Positions 42,625-50,780 of a stretch of DNA of 64,000 nt are shown here, one piece after another. The stretch is from Paenibacillus plantarum (GTDB lineage Bacteria > Bacillota > Bacilli > Paenibacillales > NBRC-103111). The stretch is from the NCBI RefSeq assembly GCF_013141695.1, contig NZ_WHNY01000075.1, positions 682,001-746,000 of the forward strand, read 5' to 3'. How positions within the stretch are numbered: position 1 is the first letter of the stretch; every line of letters begins with the position of its first letter. Under the pieces are notes generated by a model. The model was not told the DNA's origin. It saw only the letters and a list, made by a program, of their open reading frames with translations, and searched no databases. Made by a program: the position numbers and the translations under genes.

Positions 42625-42654
42625 GTATAATCATGGACTCACTTTCTCATAATA
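42624..42654 (+). promoter_or_regulatory. Sigma-G-type promoter for sleB
   Basis: TGTATA (42624-42629), an 18-base spacer and CATAATA (42648-42654) match TGMATA-N17/18-CATWMTA with one mismatch. Spacing is identical to the tepA element. sleB is a known forespore sigma-G gene in B. subtilis. Confidence 0.7.
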
Positions 42655-42698
42655 AGCAAGAAAAGGTTGTAATTTGAAAAGTGAGGTTGAGAAGGGGA

Positions 42699-43478
42699 AT
42701 GAATAAACGACTAATTGTCATTACATTTTGTATCGTATTTGTCTTGGTAGTTTCTTTTCAATTGAAGGGTAAATTCAATCCGCCGACGGAAGAAACATTT
42801 AGTAAGAATGAAGTACGCTATGGCGCCACTGGATCAGATGTGTATGAACTTCAAGGTAGGCTGAAATTCATTGGCTTTTATAATGGCGGTATCGACGGCG
42901 ACTATGGGTACAAGACATTAACAGCAGTAAAGCGATTCCAAGGTGAGTTTGGCATGAAGGTAGATGGTATCGTTGGACCGAAAACCAAATTAAAGCTGTG
43001 GGAAGCAACGAAGAGTTGGAAACCTTCAGCACCAGAAACAGCGAATAACAATCAGGGCGCTAACAATAATGCTACGGGTACTGATACACCTGCCAATCTA
43101 ACGCCCTCCAACAATCTTGGTTATTCGGAACAGGATATTAACTTAATGGCCAATGCTGTCAATGGTGAAGCGCGTGGTGAACCATTCATTGGACAAGTTG
43201 CTGTAGCGGCAGTTATTTTAAATCGAGTGAAATCGGCAAGCTTTCCGAACACAGTATCTGGTGTTATTTTTCAACCAGGTGCTTTCACCGCTGTTGCTGA
43301 TGGTCAAATATGGCTAACACCTAATGAATCATCGAAAAAAGCCGTGAGGGATGCTTTGAATGGACTGGACCCAACTGGTGGTTGCATCTATTACTTCAAC
43401 CCAGAAACGGCAACGTCCAAATGGATTTGGACAAGAAAACAAATTAAAAAAATTGGCAAACACATTTTCTGTGTGTAA
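42699..43478 (+). CDS. sleB: Spore cortex-lytic enzyme SleB
   Basis: 259 residues from ATG 42699; the ribosome site is GAGGT about 11 bases up, and a GTG at 42681 is the alternative. A signal or anchor (LIVITFCIVFVLVVSFQL) is followed by a peptidoglycan-binding domain (about 45-105, VYELQGRLKFIGFYNGGIDGDYGYKTLTAVKRFQ). An N/T-rich linker leads to the hydrolase_2 domain (MANAVNGEARGEPFIGQVAVAAVILNRV with catalytic Glu, and GGCIYYFNPETATSKWIW). It is a lytic transglycosylase of germination. The usual partner gene ypeB is not adjacent. Confidence 0.93.
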   Translation: MNKRLIVITFCIVFVLVVSFQLKGKFNPPTEETFSKNEVRYGATGSDVYELQGRLKFIGFYNGGIDGDYGYKTLTAVKRFQGEFGMKVDGIVGPKTKLKLWEATKSWKPSAPETANNNQGANNNATGTDTPANLTPSNNLGYSEQDINLMANAVNGEARGEPFIGQVAVAAVILNRVKSASFPNTVSGVIFQPGAFTAVADGQIWLTPNESSKKAVRDALNGLDPTGGCIYYFNPETATSKWIWTRKQIKKIGKHIFCV

Positions 43479-43485
43479 ATTGGAC

Positions 43486-43520
43486 AAGGAGAAGGAACCA
43501 CAATTGGTTGCTTCTCCTCT
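43486..43520 (+). terminator. Hairpin after sleB, likely terminator
   Basis: GGAGAAG-G-AACC (43488-43499) pairs with GGTT-G-CTTCTCC (43506-43517) with one G-G mismatch. The tail (TCTTCG) is only moderately T-rich. Its 3' arm overlaps the -35 of the next promoter. Confidence 0.55.
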
Positions 43521-43537
43521 TCGTATAGGAATATAAT
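43508..43537 (+). promoter_or_regulatory. Promoter for ymfF-ymfH-ymfI
   Basis: TTGCTT (43508-43513), an 18-base spacer and a perfect TATAAT (43532-43537). The -35 matches only at TTG. Confidence 0.5.
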
Positions 43538-43573
43538 GGATTTATCACACGGACATAGAAGGGAGACTGACCT

Positions 43574-44854
43574 TTGAAGCCTATTCAATTTGAGCGCAGC
43601 AGTTGGAAACACATCCGTATACATGTTCTACCGACAGATCGTTTCAAAACATTTGCCATTTCCGTATACATAGGACGCCAATTAGATGAAGAAACGGTCA
43701 CAAGTACGGCAGTAACACCTTTTATCCTTCGCAGAGGTACAGAGCTACGTCCTGAAACGAAGCAATTCCGGGAGTATTTAGATGATTTGTACGGTGCAGG
43801 GTTTGGTTTTGATATTTATAAGCGAGGCGATTACCAAATCGTTCAGCTACGAATGGACATTATCAATGATCGATTCGTGAAATCAGCGGATTCTTTGCTG
43901 AAACAAGGGCTTGATTTTGTAGGTGAAACGTTAACTCGTCCAGCATTAGAAGATCAACATTTTCGCACAAAATATGTAGACGCAGAAAAGCAGACACTTC
44001 GTAAACGAATCGAATCGGTCATCAATGATAAAATTCGTTATGCTGCCGAACGTTGTATGGAAGAAATGTGCAGCGATGAACCGTATCGACTTCATCCTTT
44101 GGGTAAAATAGAAGATATCGACGGTATGAATGCGGAGAAGCTTTACGAACAATATAAAGAATGGCTCCAAACTTCACCAATGGATATATATGTTGTTGGC
44201 AACACAACGCTAAGTGAAGTTGAAGAAATTGTGAAGCAATCGTTCGCGATTGAGCGGAATGCTGATGCAAGCTATGTCACATCTGCGCCGCGTGGCGTAA
44301 CTGGTGAAGTGAAAACGATCGTAGAACGATTGGATGTAAACCAAGGAAAGCTGAATATGGGTCTTCGTACAAACCTTTCATACAGCGATGATCAGTACCC
44401 GGCTGCACTTATGTATAATGGAGTTCTAGGCGGATATCCGCATTCCAAATTATTTACGAATGTTCGTGAGAAAGCAAGTCTAGCCTATTATGCTTCTTCT
44501 CGTTTTGATGGACATAAAGGCATTTTGACCATTCAGTCCGGTATTGAGATGGCTAACTATGAGAAAGCCGTGGATATCATACGTAAGCAACTGAAAGCTT
44601 TGGAACAGGGAGAAATCACTGACATTGAATGGAGTCAAACAAGAGCGATGATTTCCAATCAGTTGCGTGAAATACAAGATTCAGCGTTTGAGCTGATCTC
44701 ATTTGATTTTAATGCCATTTTGTCAGGAAAAGAGCGCACGGTAGCGGGTTTAATTTCTGCAGTCGAGCAAGTGGATATTCCGGCAATAGCAGAAGTTGCG
44801 AAACGAGTGCAATTGGACACGATATACTTTTTACGGGATCAGAAGGGGGAGTAA
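43574..44854 (+). CDS. ymfF: M16 peptidase-like subunit lacking the zinc motif (YmfF)
   Basis: 426 residues, TTG 43574 behind GGGAG. It has the M16 fold (PFILRRGTELRPETKQFREYLDDLYGAGFGFDIYKRGDYQIVQLRMD; a late GGYPHSKLFTNVREKASLAYYASSRFD), but the HxxEH zinc motif is replaced, so it should be catalytically inactive. Four bases later comes ymfH, an active M16 subunit. The pair probably forms an inactive/active heterodimer, as in other M16 pairs. The substrate is unknown to me. Confidence 0.88.
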   Translation: MKPIQFERSSWKHIRIHVLPTDRFKTFAISVYIGRQLDEETVTSTAVTPFILRRGTELRPETKQFREYLDDLYGAGFGFDIYKRGDYQIVQLRMDIINDRFVKSADSLLKQGLDFVGETLTRPALEDQHFRTKYVDAEKQTLRKRIESVINDKIRYAAERCMEEMCSDEPYRLHPLGKIEDIDGMNAEKLYEQYKEWLQTSPMDIYVVGNTTLSEVEEIVKQSFAIERNADASYVTSAPRGVTGEVKTIVERLDVNQGKLNMGLRTNLSYSDDQYPAALMYNGVLGGYPHSKLFTNVREKASLAYYASSRFDGHKGILTIQSGIEMANYEKAVDIIRKQLKALEQGEITDIEWSQTRAMISNQLREIQDSAFELISFDFNAILSGKERTVAGLISAVEQVDIPAIAEVAKRVQLDTIYFLRDQKGE

Positions 44855-44857
44855 ACC

Positions 44858-46147
44858 ATGCAGAGTATGCCATATCCACATCTTGATGAAACCATTTATC
44901 ATGAAAAGCTTGATAATGGGCTGCATGTGTTCGTGTTACCCAAACCAGGTTTCCAGAAAACGTATGCAACTTTTACAACCCAATATGGGTCAATTGATAA
45001 TCATTTTCAAGTTCAAGGTAAAGATGTCGTGCGAGTACCAGACGGTATTGCGCATTTCTTAGAGCACAAAATGTTCGAGGAACCGGAAGGAGACATTTTT
45101 GCAACGTTTGCTACGAATGGTGCATCGGCCAATGCCTTTACAAGTTTTGACCGGACTGCCTACTTATTTTCATCGACGGATCGCTATTTAGAAAATTTAA
45201 CGACATTAATTAATTTCGTGCAAAACCCTTATTTTACGGATGAGAATGTTGAAAAGGAAAAAGGGATTATCGGGCAAGAGATTAAGATGTACGAAGATAA
45301 TGCGGACTGGAGAAGTTATTACGGCTTAATTGAATCTTTGTATGCGAAGCATCCGATTCATATTGATATTGCCGGAACTGTTGCGTCAATTGCAGAAATC
45401 ACCAAAGAGACGTTGTATGAGTGCTATAACACGTTCTATCATCCGAGCAACATGAGTTTATTCGTTGTAGGAGGCGTAGATCCACAAGAGGTTATTACGT
45501 TAGTGAAAGATAATCAAGCTGCTAAAACTTTTCCGCCACAAGGCGAGATCCAAAGGTTTTTCCCTGAAGAGCCAGTCGAAGTCAAGGAAGCTCGCAGGCT
45601 TATCTTACTTCCAGTTTCTTTGCCGAAATGTTTAATGGGCTTCAAGGAAGCCGCACCAGCGGTTACAGGCAAGCCTTTACTGGTAAGAGAATTAACGACC
45701 AAATTAATGTTGGATGTCCTATTTAGCTCCAGTTCTGATATTTATCAAACACTGTATGATGATCAATTAATTTCTGATAATTTCGGTCATGAGTATAACT
45801 GTAGTGATGGGTATGCGTTCTCCATTGTTGGAGGGGATACCAAGGATCCGGAACAACTTATTGCAAGGATTCGTGACGAGGTTGAAAAAAGGAAAGAAGC
45901 TGGACTCGATAGTGTCACTTTCGAACGCAGTCGTAAGAAGAAGATTGGCAGTTTCTTGCGCATGATGAACTCACCTGAATCCATTGCGAATGAATATACC
46001 AAATATCGGTTCAAAGGGATCGATCTCTTCGATATCTTGCCGGTTTATGAACAGCTAACGCTTGAAGATGTGAATCGTCGCTTCCGTGAGCATTTTGATT
46101 GGAGCAAGCTCGCAGTATCCATTGTACAGAGTCGTGAACCATCGTGA
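44858..46147 (+). CDS. ymfH: M16 family zinc peptidase, active subunit (YmfH)
   Basis: 429 residues, ATG 44858 with GGGGGAG ahead. The inverted zinc motif HFLEH is at residues 66-70, and EKEKGIIGQEIKMYEDN supplies the third ligand. GASANAFTSFDRTAYLFSST, the family's substrate-cleft motif, is intact. It follows ymfF after 3 bases and overlaps ymfI (GTGA), so the three genes are translated together. The third M16 gene in the window is mlpA. Confidence 0.92.
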   Translation: MQSMPYPHLDETIYHEKLDNGLHVFVLPKPGFQKTYATFTTQYGSIDNHFQVQGKDVVRVPDGIAHFLEHKMFEEPEGDIFATFATNGASANAFTSFDRTAYLFSSTDRYLENLTTLINFVQNPYFTDENVEKEKGIIGQEIKMYEDNADWRSYYGLIESLYAKHPIHIDIAGTVASIAEITKETLYECYNTFYHPSNMSLFVVGGVDPQEVITLVKDNQAAKTFPPQGEIQRFFPEEPVEVKEARRLILLPVSLPKCLMGFKEAAPAVTGKPLLVRELTTKLMLDVLFSSSSDIYQTLYDDQLISDNFGHEYNCSDGYAFSIVGGDTKDPEQLIARIRDEVEKRKEAGLDSVTFERSRKKKIGSFLRMMNSPESIANEYTKYRFKGIDLFDILPVYEQLTLEDVNRRFREHFDWSKLAVSIVQSREPS

Positions 46148-46899
46148 GTGTTGGTAAACCATTTAGTGAACAGACCGTGCTGATTACGGGAGCTAGCAGG
46201 GGAATTGGTGCTGCAATAGCCCAACGTTTCGCCGCGGTAGGCATGCAGATTGTCATTCATTATCGGGATTCACATGAGGCAGCCAATGAAATTGCCCGTT
46301 CTTGTATGAAGCAAGGGGCAACGGTATTGACGGTATCCGCGGATATTCAATCGCATGAGCAGATTCTCAAAATGAGAGATAAGCTTGAACAAATGAACAT
46401 GGTACCAGACATCCTCGTTAATAATGCAGGTATTTCTCACTATGGGATGCTAGCTGATGTGACAGAAGAAGACTGGGATCGTGTTATGAATGTTAATCTT
46501 AAGGGTTCTTTTCTTTGCACTCAAGCTTTTATGTCCGCTATGGTTAAACAAAAGTATGGTCGCATCATCAACGTATCCTCAATATGGGGCATCTCAGGTG
46601 CTTCGTGTGAGGTGCTTTACTCAACGGCCAAGGGTGGCCTTAATGCGTTTACGAAAGCGCTAGCCAAAGAACTCGCTCCATCGGGTGTTACGGTGAATGC
46701 CGTAGCACCGGGGGCTGTTCAAACCGATATGATGGCCGGCTTCCAGGCTGACGAAATTGATGCTATTACCAACGAAATTCCTGTTGGACGGCTCGCATCT
46801 CCGCATGAGGTAGCTTCGCTTGTTTATTTCTTAGCCTTGCCTGAATCCGGTTATATTACAGGTCAAATCATCTCACCCAACGGGGGCTGGCTTACTTAA
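46144..46899 (+). CDS. ymfI: Short-chain dehydrogenase/reductase (YmfI, FabG-like)
   Basis: 251 residues from GTG 46144 overlapping the ymfH stop. Classical SDR: TVLITGASRGIGAAIAQRFA for NAD(P), LVNNAGISHYGML, catalytic Ser in NVSSIWG, Tyr-x3-Lys in YSTAKGGLNAFTKALAKELAP and VAPGAVQTDMMAG. It resembles 3-oxoacyl-ACP reductase but lies away from fatty acid genes; its substrate is not known. The association with the M16 pair is conserved in Bacilli. Confidence 0.9.
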   Translation: MSVGKPFSEQTVLITGASRGIGAAIAQRFAAVGMQIVIHYRDSHEAANEIARSCMKQGATVLTVSADIQSHEQILKMRDKLEQMNMVPDILVNNAGISHYGMLADVTEEDWDRVMNVNLKGSFLCTQAFMSAMVKQKYGRIINVSSIWGISGASCEVLYSTAKGGLNAFTKALAKELAPSGVTVNAVAPGAVQTDMMAGFQADEIDAITNEIPVGRLASPHEVASLVYFLALPESGYITGQIISPNGGWLT

Positions 46900-46927
46900 T
46901 TACAAGTATCTATGGCAGAGAAGTCCA

Positions 46928-46958
46928 CGCATAATTCTGTTTTGAGAAGCGCATATTA
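46928..46958 (+). promoter_or_regulatory. Weak sigma-F/G-like promoter before ymfJ
   Basis: CGCATA (46928-46933), an 18-base spacer and CATATTA (46952-46958) each differ from TGMATA and CATWMTA at one position. The spacing is the same as at tepA and sleB. Confidence 0.35.
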
Positions 46959-47003
46959 CGTATGTAATGACCATTTCTCATAACTCAAAGGAGGCTTCTT
47001 ACT

Positions 47004-47255
47004 ATGGCTACTGTACTTAAAGTGTTCGACAAATGGAAAGAGTTTTTGGCTGAACGCGTGAGTCAGGCTGGACATGCAGGGATGAGTGATGAAACCATCT
47101 CCAAGCTCGCTTTTCAAATTGGAGAGTTTTTGGCAGACAAGGTAGATCCTCAAAATGAGCAAGAACGAGTTCTCAAAGAGTTGTGGGATGCTGGGGATGA
47201 ACAGGAAAAGCATACTCTTGCGCGCCTCATGGTAAAATTAGTAGACAAAGGTTAA
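47004..47255 (+). CDS. ymfJ: DUF3243 protein YmfJ
   Basis: 83 residues, ATG 47004 behind AAAGGAGG. A small, helical, soluble protein: VLKVFDKWKEFLAERVSQAGHAGMSDETISKLAFQIGEFLADKVDPQNEQERVLKELWD, the DUF3243 pattern. Function is unknown; B. subtilis YmfJ has the same size and place. A sigma-F/G-like promoter precedes it, so it may be a sporulation protein. A terminator follows at 47288. Confidence 0.88.
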   Translation: MATVLKVFDKWKEFLAERVSQAGHAGMSDETISKLAFQIGEFLADKVDPQNEQERVLKELWDAGDEQEKHTLARLMVKLVDKG

Positions 47256-47287
47256 TAACCGTTTTACAATTCAATAGGGTATGATGT

Positions 47288-47313
47288 GAAAGCCTCCTCT
47301 TTCGGAGGCTTTT
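47288..47313 (+). terminator. Terminator after ymfJ
   Basis: GAAAGCCTCC (47288-47297) pairs with GGAGGCTTTT (47304-47313); the loop is TCTTTC. The T-run is part of the stem. Confidence 0.8.
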
Positions 47314-47348
47314 GCATGCTTTATAAGCTGGAAAGGAATTATCCATGT

Positions 47349-48200
47349 ATGCATAAGACGCGATTATTACTTATTTTAACCTTATTATTATCACTACTTG
47401 CTGGTTGCGGGAATCGTGGAATTCCAGTTATTAAGCAAGAACTGCTCGATCAGAAAATGTCTGTTTTAATGCTCTCAAGTAGCGGGTTATCAGCATCAGC
47501 CAAAGACGTGCTAGGTCAAACTCTAAAGAATTGGCGAGACGGAAATTCGATTGCTTATGAATGGGTCAAAGATTTAAATGCGCTGGATGATAATGTGGAT
47601 TCGAAACTAAAATCGAAAACATATGATTACATATACGTTGTTGGAAATGAGCTATTCCCTTCAGCTAATGAGAAGATGGCATTAGGTCTTACAACGGGTA
47701 AATGGACTTTTTTACAAAGTCAGCCGTTTGCAGAGGGCAGCGCAATTACCGTGAATGAGCAGGTATCTTTGTTACAATTGGACTTGCAACAGATGGAAAC
47801 CATGAAGAATAAGGCGATTCAAGATCTTCTGTCTCAAAATGCGGTTATCGAATGGGTGACGCAAAGTGAGCGTCCAATTCCATCTGCATGGGCGCCTTCC
47901 GAGGAAGCCGATCACATTGTTTTGCTAAACAATAACAACCAATGGTTTCAGCAGTTGACTTTTCAAGTACATCAACATCGCGCAGGATGGGTTATTTTTT
48001 ACAGCCCTGTGAGTGAAGATCAGCTGCAGAGAGCTAAATCTTTGGGTGTATCCGTAATGGATTTTGCGGGGGCGTTAACTGCAGATCTGAATTGGACACA
48101 AATTCTTGATAACCGGCTCGCCATGATGAAAACGCATGCTTGGCAAAAAGGAATACAAAATTACAATCCGCAAGAGCTAAAGGAACTAAAAATGAAATAA
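47349..48200 (+). CDS. Predicted lipoprotein of unknown function
   Basis: 283 residues from ATG 47349; an in-frame ATG at 47316 would give 11 extra residues directly behind the terminator. The N-terminus is a lipoprotein signal: MHKTRLLLILTLLLSLLAGC with the lipobox LAGC. The rest is soluble, with VLMLSSSGLSASAKDVLGQTLKNWRDG, IYVVGNELFPSANEKMALG, HRAGWVIFYSPVSEDQLQRAKSLGVSVMDFAGAL, a pattern like an alpha/beta ligand-binding fold (a loose likeness to BMP/Med-type lipoproteins). It is an extra gene between ymfJ and ymfK compared with B. subtilis. I cannot assign a role. Confidence 0.75.
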   Translation: MHKTRLLLILTLLLSLLAGCGNRGIPVIKQELLDQKMSVLMLSSSGLSASAKDVLGQTLKNWRDGNSIAYEWVKDLNALDDNVDSKLKSKTYDYIYVVGNELFPSANEKMALGLTTGKWTFLQSQPFAEGSAITVNEQVSLLQLDLQQMETMKNKAIQDLLSQNAVIEWVTQSERPIPSAWAPSEEADHIVLLNNNNQWFQQLTFQVHQHRAGWVIFYSPVSEDQLQRAKSLGVSVMDFAGALTADLNWTQILDNRLAMMKTHAWQKGIQNYNPQELKELKMK

Positions 48201-48323
48201 TATCAGGGTAGTTCGGTTTTTGAGAAGGATTATGGCGGAATTTGTAGAAATTAATTAAATGGACATGAACAGTCTGGTTCATTTACAGATTTGAGTGACA
48301 GAGATGATGATGAGGTGGAAGAA

Positions 48324-49088
48324 TTGGACGTTAAAGAATGGTATATGGAATACAAAATTCACAAGAACCGTCCCGGTTTATTAGGTGATATAGCTTCATT
48401 AATGGGGATGCTGGATATTAACATCGTGACGATTAATGGGGTTGAAGATCGTACGCGTGGTATGCTTCTACAAACAAATGATGAAGAAAAAATTGATTTA
48501 ATGGGTAAAATGTTGAGAAAAGTAGATAATATTACTATTACTGCGTTGAGACCTCCAAAATTAGTTGATATTTTGGCTGTTCGCCACGGCAGATATATAG
48601 AGCGCGATTCTGACGATCGCAAAACATTTCGCTTTACGCGAGACGAGTTAGGCTTGTTAGTTGACTTCCTAGGTGAAATATTCAAACGCGAAGGCAATCA
48701 AGTTGTTGGACTTCGTGGCATGCCGCGTGTTGGTAAAACGGAATCTATTATTGCTGGCAGTGTTTGTGCGAATAAACGTTGGACATTTGTTTCTTCCACT
48801 TTATTGAGACAGACCGTTCGCAGTCAGCTTTCTGAGGATGAAATGGCCCCGAACAATGTCTATATCATTGACGGTATTGTTTCGACAATTCGTTCCAACG
48901 AGAAGCATTACAGTCTTTTGCAAGATATTATGGGTCTGCCTTCAACAAAGGTTATCGAGCATCCAGACATTTTTATTCGCGAATCGGAATACACCTATAA
49001 TCACTTCGATTATATTATTGAGCTCCGGAACAGCCCGGATGAAGAAATTAACTACGATTCGTTCACTTATACGTCCGAACCTTTTTAA
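48324..49088 (+). CDS. ymfK: DUF3388 protein YmfK with ACT-like and P-loop regions
   Basis: 254 residues from TTG 48324, 6 bases after GAGGTGG; an earlier TTG at 48291 has no ribosome site. The N-terminus (WYMEYKIHKNRPGLLGDIASLMGMLDINIVTINGVEDRTRGMLL) looks like an ACT domain. The middle has a Walker A-like GMPRVGKTESIIAGS, followed by NNVYIIDGIV as possible Walker B. A nucleotide-binding regulatory protein seems likely; the family's function is not known. It stands before ymfM as in B. subtilis. Confidence 0.88.
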   Translation: MDVKEWYMEYKIHKNRPGLLGDIASLMGMLDINIVTINGVEDRTRGMLLQTNDEEKIDLMGKMLRKVDNITITALRPPKLVDILAVRHGRYIERDSDDRKTFRFTRDELGLLVDFLGEIFKREGNQVVGLRGMPRVGKTESIIAGSVCANKRWTFVSSTLLRQTVRSQLSEDEMAPNNVYIIDGIVSTIRSNEKHYSLLQDIMGLPSTKVIEHPDIFIRESEYTYNHFDYIIELRNSPDEEINYDSFTYTSEPF

Positions 49089-49139
49089 TGTTTCAAACGT
49101 CAATAACAGGATGAATAATTCCTTCGGGGAGGTGACCAT

Positions 49140-50015
49140 ATGTCTGACTTAGGCTACATTTTGCGCAAAACTCGACTTGAAAGAAAAATTTCGCTGGATG
49201 ATCTTCAAGAAGTTACTAAGATCCGCAAGCGCTATCTAGAAGCCATTGAAGAAGGAAACTACAAGGTGCTGCCAGGAAGTTTCTATGTGAGGGCTTTTAT
49301 TAAAAGTTATGCGGAAGCATTAGGGCTTGATCCGAATGAAGTTCTGAATATGTATCAGTCAACGCTTCCAGCTCCAACGATTGAGAAGCCCGTTGTGGAA
49401 GCGATTCGCAAGAATAGATCGAGTGTTCGCAATACAGAAAAGATGAGCCGCTGGGCTTCGAGCCTGATGTTTATCTGTTTTATTTTGCTCATATTCGGGA
49501 TCGTATACTATTATACATATAAGAATTATAAGGGAACGCCAGCGGATGAGAAGCCAACGCAAACGCAATCGCCGCGCATTACAGACTCGACGAACCCATC
49601 GCCGAGCACGTCTGTTAATGCTACGGGGGATGGTAAAGCAATAGGGCTTTCAACGCCAACTCCAACACCAGCTCCAACCCCAACACCGCCTGCTGTGCAG
49701 GTGAAATTTAGCGCTACTGAAAAGGGTGTAGATAATTACATCATTACAGGTACTGCAAATTTGAATATTGAATTCAAAATTACCGGTTCTTGCTGGATCG
49801 CTGTTAATGCACTTACCCCTGAGGGTGAGAAAGGGGCATTGCTAAGACAGAAACTGTATAATGCCGGTGATACGGATACATTTGATTTAGCAAGTTCAGC
49901 TTTTTTGAATGTTGGTGCAGCTAGTGCATTGCAGCTCATGGTTAATGGCACTCTCGTACCTGTTGGCGATACGCCGAATCCGAAGCGGGTTCAACTGAAT
50001 TTGCAGAAAAGCTAG
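49140..50015 (+). CDS. rodZ: RodZ-like protein (YmfM): Xre HTH, one membrane span, DUF4115
   Basis: 291 residues, ATG 49140 behind GGGGAGGTG. N-terminal Xre-type HTH (LGYILRKTRLERKISLDDLQEVTKIRKRYLEAIEEGNYKVLPGSFYVRAFIKSYAEALGL, residues 4-65), a basic stretch and one span at about 105-123 (SLMFICFILLIFGIVYYY). A P/T-rich linker (SPRITDSTNPSPST, TPTPTPAPTPTPP) precedes an extracytoplasmic DUF4115 beta domain. RodZ links MreB to cell elongation. Order before pgsA matches Bacillus, except that yajQ and rimO intervene. Confidence 0.92.
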   Translation: MSDLGYILRKTRLERKISLDDLQEVTKIRKRYLEAIEEGNYKVLPGSFYVRAFIKSYAEALGLDPNEVLNMYQSTLPAPTIEKPVVEAIRKNRSSVRNTEKMSRWASSLMFICFILLIFGIVYYYTYKNYKGTPADEKPTQTQSPRITDSTNPSPSTSVNATGDGKAIGLSTPTPTPAPTPTPPAVQVKFSATEKGVDNYIITGTANLNIEFKITGSCWIAVNALTPEGEKGALLRQKLYNAGDTDTFDLASSAFLNVGAASALQLMVNGTLVPVGDTPNPKRVQLNLQKS

Positions 50016-50063
50016 CAATTTGCCAGTTCCTGCGCTTTCCCGGGTAATGAAAATAGTTGAATG

Positions 50064-50106
50064 GGAAATATTCGATGCCATTGGCGGTTGGATATTTCCT
50101 TTTTTA
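50064..50106 (+). terminator. Terminator after ymfM
   Basis: GGAAATAT (50064-50071) pairs with ATATTTCC (50092-50099); an inner GCC-ATT-GGC hairpin lies within the loop; a T-run follows at 50100-50105. Confidence 0.8.
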
Positions 50107-50114
50107 CGTGTTCT

Positions 50115-50123
50115 TGCTATAAT
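50115..50123 (+). promoter_or_regulatory. Extended -10 promoter for yajQ
   Basis: TGC-TATAAT with TATAAT at 50118-50123. No good -35 is seen; the upstream T-run belongs to the terminator. Confidence 0.5.
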
Positions 50124-50160
50124 GCTAATGTAATTTGATGGAAGGGATGTTGGGATGTAG

Positions 50161-50652
50161 ATGAGTTCAGAGAGTTCGTTTGATATTGTATCCAAAGTGG
50201 ATATGCAAGAACTTAATAATGCGATTCAACAAGCGGAGAAAGAGATGTTGACCCGTTTTGATTTTAAAGGAAGTAAAAGTAGCATTAAATTAGATAAAGA
50301 TCAGCTTGTTGTCACTTCGGATGATGAGTTTAAGCTTCAGAACGTCCTTGATATTATGCATGCCAAAATGACCAAACGTGGAATCTCGATTAAAAATCTC
50401 GAATATTCCAAGGTAGAGCCAGCCGCTGGTTCTACAGTTAGACAGAAAATCAGCATGAAACAAGGTGTCGATCAAGACAACTCCAAGAAAATTAATATAC
50501 TGATTCGTGATTCAAAATTGAAAGTGAAAACTCAAATTCAAGGGGATCAAATCCGTGTAACCGGAAAGAGCCGTGACGATTTACAGGCAGTTATCGCGTT
50601 GCTTCGGAAAGCAGATATTCCATTGGATTTGCAGTTTGTTAATATGAAATAA
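50161..50652 (+). CDS. yajQ: YajQ-family nucleotide-binding protein
   Basis: 163 residues, ATG 50161; an in-frame TAG lies directly before it, so the start is fixed. Family motifs: SSFDIVSKVDMQELNNAIQQAEKEMLTRFDFKGSKSSIKLDKDQLVVTSDDEFKLQ and RVTGKSRDDLQAVIALLRKADIPLDLQFVNM. YajQ proteins bind nucleotides/RNA, and some bind cyclic di-GMP. It is an insertion relative to the B. subtilis order (ymfM-pgsA). Confidence 0.93.
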   Translation: MSSESSFDIVSKVDMQELNNAIQQAEKEMLTRFDFKGSKSSIKLDKDQLVVTSDDEFKLQNVLDIMHAKMTKRGISIKNLEYSKVEPAAGSTVRQKISMKQGVDQDNSKKINILIRDSKLKVKTQIQGDQIRVTGKSRDDLQAVIALLRKADIPLDLQFVNMK

Positions 50653-50677
50653 ACAGGAATATATGCTTACTTGAAGG

Positions 50678-50704
50678 AAAACCCCCTGGATGCAGGGGGT
50701 TTTT
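50678..50704 (+). terminator. Terminator after yajQ
   Basis: AAACCCCCT (50679-50687) pairs with AGGGGGTTT (50694-50702) around GGATGC, followed by further T. Confidence 0.9.
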
Positions 50705-50708
50705 ACAT

Positions 50709-50738
50709 TTTGACACCCCTATTGGCTTGTATTATACT
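50709..50738 (+). promoter_or_regulatory. Strong sigma-A promoter for rimO-pgsA
   Basis: TTGACA (50709-50714) is a perfect -35; TATACT (50733-50738) follows after 18 bases. It begins in the T-run of the previous terminator. Confidence 0.85.
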
Positions 50739-50780
50739 GGTAGGGAGTGTTTTTTAGGACTATTGGAGGTTGTTTCTTTC

